NCBI GenBank assembly: GCA_034189325.1
Contig: JAXHUM010000057.1
Span: 1-42,434 of the forward strand
Direction of reading: 5' to 3'
Length of the DNA stretch: 42,434 bases
Source of the DNA: JAXHUM01 sp034189325
GTDB taxonomy: Bacteria; Desulfobacterota; DSM-4660; Desulfatiglandales; Desulfatiglandaceae
Part shown: piece after piece, positions 33,450 through 41,556 of the stretch
Numbering within the stretch: the stretch's first letter is position 1
Layout of the letters: the number at the start of each line of letters is the position of its first letter
Notes under the pieces: model-generated
Seen by the model: only the letters and a program-made list of their open reading frames with translations
Told to the model about the DNA's origin: nothing
The model's database searches: none
Position numbers and translations under genes: made by a program

Positions 33450-33940
33450 CGGTCTCGTATAAGATCCACTCTCTGCGTTAGACTGCAACCTTCGTCATCG
33501 CGGAGGAGGATAAAGAGGTCTTATTCCTCAGGATTTGCAGGCCTTGACCTTGTACATGTTGCGAAGCCGTCATAATTCTCACTTTTTACGGAACCATCCA
33601 TAGGTGAAAGGCCTAAGTTTGACCGAGGTGGGCGATGAGAATGCTACATTGCTCCTGAACCAAAATAATAATTGTGAAAGCAGATAGATAAAACAAAGAC
33701 AGTGCCCATTGGGCTGTAGTGTGACGTCTCAAAATGTCTTGACAATGACTGCCGATTAAACTATTGATTGTCCATCGATAAATGGTCATTGTTGAGTCTC
33801 GCTGGCTCGCTTACCTGGCCGTTCTCCTCTTATGCTTGAACAGAATCTTAAGAATAATCATTGCCTTCCCAAGGTTGTTTTTCAAGGTCCTTGGTTATGA
33901 GTAAGAATTGAGAAAATCCTTTATTTTGTGAGGAGCACAT
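33450..33940 (+). other. Intergenic region with a promoter but no recognised gene
   Basis: These 491 bases hold no protein gene I can support. The main feature is the plus-strand promoter at 33739-33767 and an 8-bp inverted repeat around it (ACAATGAC at 33742-33749, GTCATTGT at 33785-33792). A leader of about 165 bases would precede the iron-sulfur protein gene. Confidence 0.5.
33739..33767 (+). promoter_or_regulatory. Sigma-70 type promoter for the HdrCB-like gene
   Basis: TTGACA (33739-33744), a 17-base spacer and TATTGA (33762-33767) form a good promoter. The half-sites of an exact 8-bp inverted repeat lie over the -35 box and about 20 bases past the -10 box, where a repressor could bind. 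Confidence 0.55.
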
Positions 33941-35038
33941 ATGATGGATCATGAGTTTCAGAGTAGAGAACTGATGTGCATGCAATGCGGTACATGCACC
34001 GGAAGCTGTCCTGAGGCTGGCATAACACCCTTCAATATACGCATGCTGGTGAAAAAGAGACAGTTGGATAGGAATATTGAAAAACTGATCGCCTGGTACT
34101 GTACATCATGTGGTGAATGCACACTGCGATGTCCTAGGGATGTAAAGCCGTCCGAAATGATTATCGACATTAGGTCGGGCTTTGTCGAGAAAGGACAGAT
34201 ACCCGTATCGATTCAAAATGCCCTTGAAAACACCTTCATCCAGAAAAACCCGTGGGGTCGTCCCCAGAGCAAAAGAGGCGCATGGCTGGATGAATGTGAT
34301 CTTGATGTTCCCCATATCAGCCAGACGGAATCGAAGAGACTCCTCTTCACCTGTTGTATCCAGGCCTATGATCCCAGGTGCATGGTCATACCGATGAACG
34401 TGGCGGCAATACTTAATAGGGGCGGCGTGGAATTCGGTATCCTCGGGAAAGAGGAGGCCTGTTGCGGCAATGAGATACGAAGGATGGGGGAGTATGGCCT
34501 TTTTGAAGAGCTTCAGGAAGAGAACATCCCCACATTTGAGAAGTACGGCGTAAAGGAGATTGTCGCCCTGTCCCCTCACTGTATGAATGCGCTGAAAAAT
34601 GAATACGGCGATCTGGGGATCAAAGTGTCCCACTATACGGAATTGGTGGCCCCGATGATAGAGGATGGCACTATAACCTTGCAGGGATCTTTCCCAAAGA
34701 AGGTTATCTATCATGACCCCTGCTTCCTGGGGAAGCAGAACAAGATCTTCGATGAGCCTCGTCGTATCCTCAAGGCGATCGACGGCCTTGATCTCCTGGA
34801 GTTTAATGCCTCCCATGAGAATTCCCTTTGCTGTGAAGGCGGGGGAGGGAGAATGTTCTATGAGGCGGAGAGCAACTATGAGAGAAACAGCACCAAAAGG
34901 GTCCTCGAAGCAGTCGAAAAGGGGGCTGATGTGCTGACGACGAGCTGCCCTTTCTGCCTGATGACTCTTGAAGATCCAGCCACGGAAAAAGACCTGCCTG
35001 TCATGGAGCTATCCGAAATCATTATGGAGGTATTGTGA
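33941..35038 (+). CDS. HdrC/HdrB-like iron-sulfur protein (two [4Fe-4S] plus CCG domains)
   Basis: This 365-residue protein joins a ferredoxin-type domain to a heterodisulfide-reductase-type domain, the HdrD/GlpC arrangement. Cys13, Cys16, Cys19 and Cys23 plus Cys54, Cys57, Cys60 and Cys64 would bind two [4Fe-4S] clusters. Of the two CCG-type motifs, the second is complete (HDPCFLG, CCEGGGGRMF, CPFC); the first (TCCIQAYD, ACCGNE, SPHC) is less regular. CCG domains bind a non-cubane cluster that reduces disulfides or carries electrons between partners. There is no membrane helix. GAGGAG precedes the ATG. Homologues in anaerobes act with flavoproteins or hydrogenases; no such partner is next to it here. 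The Ap4A phosphorylase gene follows after 34 bp. Confidence 0.9.
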   Translation: MMDHEFQSRELMCMQCGTCTGSCPEAGITPFNIRMLVKKRQLDRNIEKLIAWYCTSCGECTLRCPRDVKPSEMIIDIRSGFVEKGQIPVSIQNALENTFIQKNPWGRPQSKRGAWLDECDLDVPHISQTESKRLLFTCCIQAYDPRCMVIPMNVAAILNRGGVEFGILGKEEACCGNEIRRMGEYGLFEELQEENIPTFEKYGVKEIVALSPHCMNALKNEYGDLGIKVSHYTELVAPMIEDGTITLQGSFPKKVIYHDPCFLGKQNKIFDEPRRILKAIDGLDLLEFNASHENSLCCEGGGGRMFYEAESNYERNSTKRVLEAVEKGADVLTTSCPFCLMTLEDPATEKDLPVMELSEIIMEVL

Positions 35039-35072
35039 AGTCCAACCTTGAACGACAGTTCCGGAAGCATTG

Positions 35073-35969
35073 ATGTTGGAGCAGGGCACTCTATGGCAAA
35101 AGACACTGGATAGTACGGAAAGAGCACTGCAAGCAGGCACGCTCCTTCCGATTGCTACAAGGAGTCGGATAATCCATGACAGAGGTGTTGATTTCCTGGT
35201 CCGGATCGTGTCAAGCCTTTCCCGCAAGTCGGAAGACAAAAAAGAGTCCAACCCTTTTCTCCCCTATGAAGAAAGCATGTTTGTGGCGGACATTTCCGAT
35301 ACCCATGTTTGCCTCCTAAACAAATTCAACGTTATTGATCACCATCTGCTTATTGTCACCCGATCTTTCGAGGACCAGGAATCCCTGCTCACTCTGCAGG
35401 ACTTCGAGGCGATGGGGATCTGCATGGCCGAATTCGATGGATTGGCTTTCTACAATGGCGGGGAAATAGCCGGGGCAAGTCAACAGCATAAGCACCTTCA
35501 GATGATCCCCCTTCCCATGAGTGACAGGACCCCCAAAGTACCCATAGAACCGCTTTTTGCCTCGGCCGGTTTTAAAGACGAGTTAGGCGTGGTTGGCGAT
35601 CTTCCTTTCCTTCACTCCTTTGCCAGACTGGACTGGTCTTCTCTGAGAGTATCCCCCAATGCATCAGCGTCGTTACTAAAGCTGTATCTAAAGATGCTTT
35701 CTGCCGTCGGCCTCAATAGTCCTTTTGAATCCCGAAATAGAAGGCAATCCGGTCCCTATAACTTTTTATTCACACGAGAGTGGATGCTATTGGTGCCGAG
35801 GCGGAACGAGTTCTTCGAATCTATCTCCGTCAATGCCCTGGGATTCGCCGGGGCCCTCCTTGTGCGAAACGAACAAGAGATGCAGGTTTTAGAGGAAAAG
35901 GGTTGCATGTCAGCACTGAAAACAACCTCCCTTCCTGTCGATGGGTCGCTGAATATGGGGGTTCAATAA
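35073..35969 (+). CDS. Ap4A phosphorylase (ATP adenylyltransferase, HIT/GalT superfamily)
   Basis: This 298-residue enzyme is predicted to cleave diadenosine tetraphosphate with phosphate into ATP and ADP, or to run the reverse reaction with ADP-sulfate as in APA1/2-type enzymes. The active-site HxHxQ is His139-Lys-His141-Leu-Gln143 in ASQQHKHLQM, the signature that separates this class from HxHxH HIT hydrolases. Earlier motifs NPFLPYE and LLNKFNVIDHHLL are also typical. In sulfate reducers such an activity could use adenylyl sulfate, but no sulfate-reduction gene is in the window. ATG at 35073 is chosen over TTG at 35070; GGAAG lies a few bases upstream. Probably in one transcript with the preceding gene. 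Confidence 0.9.
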   Translation: MLEQGTLWQKTLDSTERALQAGTLLPIATRSRIIHDRGVDFLVRIVSSLSRKSEDKKESNPFLPYEESMFVADISDTHVCLLNKFNVIDHHLLIVTRSFEDQESLLTLQDFEAMGICMAEFDGLAFYNGGEIAGASQQHKHLQMIPLPMSDRTPKVPIEPLFASAGFKDELGVVGDLPFLHSFARLDWSSLRVSPNASASLLKLYLKMLSAVGLNSPFESRNRRQSGPYNFLFTREWMLLVPRRNEFFESISVNALGFAGALLVRNEQEMQVLEEKGCMSALKTTSLPVDGSLNMGVQ

Positions 35970-36057
35970 TGTCCTCAACCAGAGGGGAGAAGAGTGTTGA
36001 CAAATTGAGACCTATTCATCATCTGAAAAGGAAGTGGTCTTTAAAAGATTGCCGTTT

Positions 36058-37239
36058 CTAATTCGCCCTCTTCCCCAAGGCCGCCTCTGCCTCGTCCAGG
36101 GATCCGTATCCATATCTCCTGACCTGATGTTCGTGCACCAGCTCCGATCCGTTGATATCCTTAGACATCTTATCAACGATGTCCCGGAAGTATGCCTTGA
36201 GGGTGTTGAGGGAGTAAGTCTCAAGCTCTCCTCTCAGGTAAGTCTCAATAGATACGGCTAAGGGGGAGTCGTCCCTGCTGTAGATCGGTCTTCCTCTTCC
36301 ACTGATGGAGGGATATTTATCGATAAACTCTTCCTGCCATACAAGCTCGATAGCCACAATTTTGTCCACCAAGTCAAGGATCTCTTCATCCAATACCGGG
36401 AGCATCTCCTTCACCTTTTGATATTCATCAGGAGCGTTGAAACGCATCATCCTGGCATACTTTTCCGTCGGGAGATTTCTTCCCTCTTTCAAGGCCTTGT
36501 TAAGGTCATCTAAATAGCTTTCCAGACAATCATTTGACCAGGTCATAAACTGGCTCGACCTCATGATCTCAAAGGCCTTGGGGTCTTCCTGGCAAGAGGC
36601 TTTGCCCCCAACATTTTGTACTCGAGAAAACATGTTCCATTCAATCTGGAGGATCTTTTCAATGGTCTTGATTTTGTCCTCCACCATTGTTTGCCAACAT
36701 ATCTGCTCAAAATTCCAGATATCCTCATTGGCTTTTCCCCTTTCGTCGAACATGGAAGAAAGCATCTTGTCGTAGTTCTTCTGCGTGACATCCCTGAGTT
36801 TCTGGGCCTTTTCCGGACTCAATTTATAATGTTCAATCCACTTTTCCATGAGCATCCCGCCCGGCTTCCACATATCAAGGGTCTGGCGTTCATAGTACCA
36901 AGCCTTTTCAGTGACCCCCTCTTGGGCCAGGATCCCCCAAACTCGGTCTCTGTCTCTGTCATCACAGAAGACGCACATACCGAGAGCGTCACCAAGGCCT
37001 ATAAACTCCTGGGGAGTCTGGTCGTACTTGATGCTGTAAATACTCCTATCCTCCACGTAGGGTTCCAGCTTGGCAGCCAGAGCATCAAGGGTCTCCTTGC
37101 TCTCCATAATGACCCACTTGCCCCAGTGTTCGAGATAATCCTCCTTTGTAGTGGGAAAATCCCATTGGGTTTTATACGGCAGGTTCGGATTCGAAGGATT
37201 AATGTAGATCCACTGAAAGTTCGGGTCCTTGATTATCAT
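36058..37239 (-). CDS. DUF4125 family protein
   Basis: This is a 393-residue soluble protein. The C-terminal 210 residues match the pattern I know as DUF4125: IEWNMFSRVQNVGGKASCQ, FEIMRSSQFMTWS, GRNLPTEKYARMM and ETYLRGELETYS. The N-terminal 170 residues are a less familiar domain with MCVFCDDRDRDR and an aromatic-rich start (FQWIYINPSNPNLPYKTQW). There are no membrane helices and no classical cofactor motif. Function is unknown; invariant Cys and Glu suggest a metal or structural role, which is only a guess. AAAGGAGG is six bases before the ATG. The MoaD-like gene lies 133 bp upstream on the same strand. Confidence 0.75.
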   Translation of the reverse strand: MIIKDPNFQWIYINPSNPNLPYKTQWDFPTTKEDYLEHWGKWVIMESKETLDALAAKLEPYVEDRSIYSIKYDQTPQEFIGLGDALGMCVFCDDRDRDRVWGILAQEGVTEKAWYYERQTLDMWKPGGMLMEKWIEHYKLSPEKAQKLRDVTQKNYDKMLSSMFDERGKANEDIWNFEQICWQTMVEDKIKTIEKILQIEWNMFSRVQNVGGKASCQEDPKAFEIMRSSQFMTWSNDCLESYLDDLNKALKEGRNLPTEKYARMMRFNAPDEYQKVKEMLPVLDEEILDLVDKIVAIELVWQEEFIDKYPSISGRGRPIYSRDDSPLAVSIETYLRGELETYSLNTLKAYFRDIVDKMSKDINGSELVHEHQVRRYGYGSLDEAEAALGKRAN

Positions 37240-37278
37240 ATGAGCCTCCTTTCATTTTCATCGAAATGAACGCAACTC

Positions 37279-37312
37279 CTGATCAGGTCTATTTCTCAGA
37301 CCCATGGATCAG
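37279..37312 (-). other. Imperfect hairpin in the moaD - DUF4125 intergenic
   Basis: CTGATC/GATCAG and GGTCT/AGACC nest around a seven-base loop. There is no T-tract, so it is more likely an mRNA stem affecting processing or translation of the DUF4125 gene than a terminator. Confidence 0.3.
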
Positions 37313-37372
37313 GAAGGGGCATATTGGTCGTCCTAGGCGGTGAGTAAGTATCCTTGCCGGAAACCTCTCCTC

Positions 37373-37648
37373 TTATCCGCCGGCAACGGCAGGAATGATA
37401 CTGATTTCATCGTCCGTGCCGAGAGGGGTGAGTAAACTCTGAAGGGAATTTATATTCTCACCATTGACAAACACGCCTAGGAATGGATTTAGCCCCCCCT
37501 CGTTATTCCAGAGCTCCTGTTTCAGTGATGGGAAGAGGTCCTGCAGGCTGCGAAGGCATTCTCCCACATTGGCTGCCTTTAATTCAACGTATGCCCGGCC
37601 GTCGGTAAAGCGCCGGAGCGGCGCAGAAAATCTTATGGTAACATTCAT
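37373..37648 (-). CDS. moaD: MoaD/ThiS-like sulfur-carrier protein
   Basis: This is a 91-residue beta-grasp protein ending in Ala-Gly-Gly, the di-glycine tail that is adenylated and thiocarboxylated in MoaD/ThiS proteins. The N-terminus (MNVTIRFSAPLRRFTDG) and the preterminal SIIPAVAGG fit MoaD, which supplies sulfur for molybdopterin or tungstopterin. The ATG at 37648 is preferred because GAGAGG lies about eight bases upstream; longer frames exist. No MoaE, MoeB or aldehyde oxidoreductase is present in the window, so whether it serves pterin synthesis or a special sulfur transfer is open. It precedes the DUF4125 gene on the same strand. Confidence 0.85.
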   Translation of the reverse strand: MNVTIRFSAPLRRFTDGRAYVELKAANVGECLRSLQDLFPSLKQELWNNEGGLNPFLGVFVNGENINSLQSLLTPLGTDDEISIIPAVAGG

Positions 37649-37981
37649 GCATGACCTCTCTTTGTTTCGTGATTTTCTTATTCCTCGATCTCCATCAACC
37701 GTGCGATCCGGCAAGGCTCCGAAAATCTTTGTTCACATGATAAATTTTATGCTACCAAAAAAAAACTCAGTGCACAATGATTCGATGAATCCTGAATCAG
37801 GCGATTGGCCTGCCGAGATTGGCCGGTGAGGCAGACGGCGGCTTTTCAAACTCGTTCCTCTTCTCTGTCGCCCCTATTGGTGAATCTTTTGAATTGACAA
37901 AACTTTCCCTGCCCTGCAAAAATACCAAGCCGATTTGGAATGGTTGCGCGTGTTATCTCATGGGAAAGGTTGTCGCTGTTT
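37649..37981. other. Intergenic region before folC
   Basis: No gene is supported between the divergent moaD-like and folC genes. A plus-strand TTGACA at 37894-37899 has only A-rich sequence at the expected -10 distance, so a folC promoter here is possible but weak. A run of nine A (37758-37766) is present. Confidence 0.35.
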
Positions 37982-39283
37982 ATGAATGAACAGTACTCGT
38001 CTTACAGGGAAGCGATCACATACCTGTACGGTCTTCAAAAATTCGGGATCAAATTCGGGCTCTCAAAGACATCCAATCTCCTGGAAGCCTTAGGGAATCC
38101 CCATGTGGGAAGGAAGTATATCCACATAGGGGGAACAAACGGCAAGGGCTCGGTTGGGGCGTTCATTGCCACTATCCTAAAAGAAGCGGGGCTGAAAGTA
38201 GGCATGTACTCCTCTCCCCACCTGATACGATTTACAGAAAGGTTCCGAATCAATAATGAGGAAATGACTCCGGCTCAGGCAACCGCGCTGATCAATGAAC
38301 TGAGGGATGTCTTTGTACGGGACGAACCTCCAACTTTTTTTGAGGCCACTACTGCCATGGCCCTTGTCTATTTTGCCCGTGAAAAGACGGATGTTGCCAT
38401 TATGGAAGTGGGCATGGGGGGTCGTTTGGACGCTACCAATGTGATCACGCCTCTTGTTTCAGTGATTACGAATATATCACTGGAGCATCAGTTCTATCTG
38501 GGAAACAGACTGCTCGATATCGGAGCAGAAAAAGGGGGAATCATCAAGGAGGGCATTGATCTCGTTACAGGAGCAACCCAGTCCCAGGTCATCGACCTAT
38601 TTCGGTCTCTCTGTCAAGAGAAGGGAGCTCCCTTTTGGCGACTGGGCAAGGAGATGCGCTATCGCAGGGGCAAAGGATCGACGCTCGATTACTTCGGAAT
38701 AGCACGACACCTCCAAAAACTGGAACTCGGTCTTAAGGGGCGGTTCCAGATACGCAATGGGGCCTTGTCCCTTGCCGCACTGGAGCTCCTTGAAAAAAAA
38801 GGTATAAAGATCACATCGGAACAGATCCGGGAGGGACTGAAAAAGACCATCTGGCCGGGAAGAATGCAGATCATGGGCAAAGCGCCGACCATTCTACTGG
38901 ATGGTTCGCACAACCCTGCTGCTGTCAGTGCCCTTGCAGCATCCATCAAGGGCGACTTCCGTTACAGGCGGTTGATCCTTGTTATAGGAGTTATGGAGGA
39001 CAAGGAGATCGGGAAGATTCTCCGCGCTATTGTGCCTATTTCCGACTATGCCATCTACACGAGGCCGGTCTATTCAAGAGCCGCCTCTCCTGAAACCCTG
39101 GCAACAGAGGCGGGCCCTCTTCACAAGGAGGGGGAAGTGGTGCCCCGGTTGACCGAGGCCCTCGACAGGGCCAGGGACCTGGCGGATCCTGAGGACCTGA
39201 TTGTGGTCTGCGGTTCACTGTTTACCGTGGGAGAAGCCATGTCTTATTTGGATCCTGAAACCTACAAACCGGATGGCTTCTAG
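37982..39283 (+). CDS. folC: Bifunctional dihydrofolate/folylpolyglutamate synthase
   Basis: This 433-residue Mur-ligase-type enzyme adds glutamate to dihydropteroate and to folates using ATP. The ATP loop is GTNGKGS (residues 51-57); MYSSPHLIRFTERF and FFEATTAMALVYF follow, then MEVGMGGRLDATN with the metal-binding acidic residues, and LDGSHNPAA in the C-terminal domain. The length fits the family. ATG 37982 gives the usual FolC start (EAITYLYGL soon after); GGGAAAGG lies 12 bases upstream. An in-frame ATG at 37940 would add 14 residues with a poorer site. lptD begins 44-60 bp downstream and is probably co-transcribed. Confidence 0.95.
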   Translation: MNEQYSSYREAITYLYGLQKFGIKFGLSKTSNLLEALGNPHVGRKYIHIGGTNGKGSVGAFIATILKEAGLKVGMYSSPHLIRFTERFRINNEEMTPAQATALINELRDVFVRDEPPTFFEATTAMALVYFAREKTDVAIMEVGMGGRLDATNVITPLVSVITNISLEHQFYLGNRLLDIGAEKGGIIKEGIDLVTGATQSQVIDLFRSLCQEKGAPFWRLGKEMRYRRGKGSTLDYFGIARHLQKLELGLKGRFQIRNGALSLAALELLEKKGIKITSEQIREGLKKTIWPGRMQIMGKAPTILLDGSHNPAAVSALAASIKGDFRYRRLILVIGVMEDKEIGKILRAIVPISDYAIYTRPVYSRAASPETLATEAGPLHKEGEVVPRLTEALDRARDLADPEDLIVVCGSLFTVGEAMSYLDPETYKPDGF

Positions 39284-39342
39284 AACGCCCCAAAGAGTTA
39301 GAGCTGATAAGACAAAAGGAGTGAATCATCCGTAAAAAAAGA

Positions 39343-41556
39343 GTGGTTATACAAAGAGCTCTACTGATATGGGTCCTTCTGTGGGCCATATCCTCTGTCC
39401 AGATATCCCACGGGGGACAAAAATCGATAGGGGATCGTCTTTCCGCAGACGATGACGGGCCCTGGAATATTTCGGCGGGAACCCTCTCCTACAATGAAGA
39501 TCAAGGCGTCTATCATGCCCAAGGAGATGTTGTCATATCCAAAGGCGGCGTGACCCTCCATGCCCAAAGAGTAACATACAGCACCCAGACAGGGATCGCC
39601 CATGTGTGGGGAGATGTAAAGATGGAATCGGAGGGAGATGTCCTGACGGGAGATCAGGGCCTGTTTAATCTCAGAGATCACACAGGTAAAATCGAGAAGG
39701 GCCGTCTTTTTCTAAAATCGAATCACTACTATATAAGTGGCGAGGTCATGGAAAAAGAGGGGAAGGATACCTATCTTGTGAAGGATTGTCACTTGACTAC
39801 ATGCGATGGAGAGGATCCGGCCTGGAGCCTGACCGGTTCGGAAGTCAGGGTGACGATTGAAGGGTATGGGAAGGTTAAGCATGCGGCTTTGAGGGTAAAA
39901 GATTGGCCCTTGCTGTACTTTCCATATTTTGTTTTTCCGGCAAAGACCAAAAGACAAAGCGGACTCCTGCCTCCCAGGTTTGGGTATTCCTCGAGAAACG
40001 GACTCGATGCTGAGATCCCATTTTTCTGGGCCATCTCAGACCAGACAGACGCCACTTTCTATCAACGCTACATGGATAAACGTGGATACATGCAGGGAGT
40101 CGAATTTCGTTATATCGCGGGAGAGGCGTCCAAGGGTGCCTTTCTCTTTGATATCCTCTCAGACAAAAAAGAAGAAAAGGATCTGAACGATCCGGATGAG
40201 GTTGAGATCAGCCCCTTTGCCAGGAACAACCAGACACGATACTGGTTCAGAGGCAAGGCGGATCAGGACCTGTTTCTCGGTTGGTCAGCCCGTCTGGACG
40301 CCGATTTTGTGAGCGACCAGGATTATCTGAGGGAATTCGACGAAGGGGGCCTCGGTCTTGAGACCAGACCGGATCTTGTAGATGACTGGGGGCGTCCTGT
40401 TGAGGAAGAGGTCTCTCCCACACGAAGATCCGCTCTAAGACTGGCCCATGACGGGGACGATTACAGCCTTCAGGCCCTTGCGAGCTATCACCAGAGGCCT
40501 GAAAATCCTTCTCTAGACGATACGGCCCAACCTCTGGGAGGGCTTAATTTTCTTCTTCTCCCCCAACAGGTGTTTGGCTGGCCCTTGTATTTCAACATAG
40601 GTTCAGACTACGGGTATGTCTGGCGCGATACAGGTCAAAAGGGCCATCGGATATCTATTGTCCCCGAGATAAAGATCCCCTTGTGGCTCGGTCCTCACAT
40701 AGAATGTGAACCCTTTTTCCAGTACTCTCATAATTCTCAATGGTTTGAGGAGGAGGGTGAGGAAGAGGACCATCAGAACAGGAGAGCTTACGAGGCAGGC
40801 CTCAGGTTAGCCACGAATGTGGAACGGGTCTTTGATCCGGGTTGGCAAAATGTCAAAAGGCTTAAGCATAAGATACGGCCCACGCTGGAATACTCTTACA
40901 GGGCATACCAGGACAAAGAGGATGAGGAGCCCTGGTTTGAGTCGATTGACCAGGAGGGTGACGCCAACCTCGTAACCCTCTCGTTTGAAAACTTCCTGGA
41001 TGCCCGTATGGAAGACAAGAAGGGAAACATCACCTATCGCCAATGGGGGACGTTCACCGTTAGCCAGACTTACGATATTGAGGAGGCAAGGCGGGATCAG
41101 GATCCGGATTATGACAGGGAACCCTTTAAACCCCTCAAGGCGGATATCAGCCTGAACCCCTTTCCCAATCTTGATTTTTCAGGTGTTGCCTATTGGGACC
41201 ACTACGACAACAGAATCACTTCGGCGGATCTTTCTCTTGAGCTGATAGTCGATAGGTCGGGCAACAGAAAGGATCTCTTTGAGGTCGACTATCAGTATGA
41301 AAGGGACACAGACAAGAACCTGAGCCTCTCTGTAGATCTGAACCTCCTGTATGGATTTTCCACCGGCGGTTCCCTTGAAAAGGACCTTATGGTTGATCAG
41401 GATATTTCAAAAAGCCTATGGTTGGAATACGAGAGCCAGTGCTGGGCTGTACGTCTCGGCGCTGAATGGGAAGATGAAGACACCCAGGTGATGATCGTAT
41501 TCAGACTCCTGGGCCTGGGGGATTTTAAGACACGAAAGAGCATCGAGACTGACTAA
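39343..41556 (+). CDS. lptD: LPS-assembly protein LptD
   Basis: This outer-membrane barrel protein inserts lipopolysaccharide into the outer leaflet. It has 737 residues from the GTG at 39343: a signal peptide (about 1-24), a periplasmic OstA/LptA-like beta-jellyroll (about 40-145: AGTLSYNEDQGVYHAQGDV), then the barrel domain with the diagnostic LPLLYFPYF-like and SGLLPPRFGYS segments and aromatic-ended strands to the C-terminus. Cysteines at 149 and 154 and further C-terminal ones could form the plug-barrel disulfides known in LptD. AAAAGGAG lies too far from the GTG and six bases from an in-frame ATC (39328), so the actual start may be upstream. It overlaps the convergent DUF368 gene by four bases. 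Confidence 0.93.
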   Translation: MVIQRALLIWVLLWAISSVQISHGGQKSIGDRLSADDDGPWNISAGTLSYNEDQGVYHAQGDVVISKGGVTLHAQRVTYSTQTGIAHVWGDVKMESEGDVLTGDQGLFNLRDHTGKIEKGRLFLKSNHYYISGEVMEKEGKDTYLVKDCHLTTCDGEDPAWSLTGSEVRVTIEGYGKVKHAALRVKDWPLLYFPYFVFPAKTKRQSGLLPPRFGYSSRNGLDAEIPFFWAISDQTDATFYQRYMDKRGYMQGVEFRYIAGEASKGAFLFDILSDKKEEKDLNDPDEVEISPFARNNQTRYWFRGKADQDLFLGWSARLDADFVSDQDYLREFDEGGLGLETRPDLVDDWGRPVEEEVSPTRRSALRLAHDGDDYSLQALASYHQRPENPSLDDTAQPLGGLNFLLLPQQVFGWPLYFNIGSDYGYVWRDTGQKGHRISIVPEIKIPLWLGPHIECEPFFQYSHNSQWFEEEGEEEDHQNRRAYEAGLRLATNVERVFDPGWQNVKRLKHKIRPTLEYSYRAYQDKEDEEPWFESIDQEGDANLVTLSFENFLDARMEDKKGNITYRQWGTFTVSQTYDIEEARRDQDPDYDREPFKPLKADISLNPFPNLDFSGVAYWDHYDNRITSADLSLELIVDRSGNRKDLFEVDYQYERDTDKNLSLSVDLNLLYGFSTGGSLEKDLMVDQDISKSLWLEYESQCWAVRLGAEWEDEDTQVMIVFRLLGLGDFKTRKSIETD

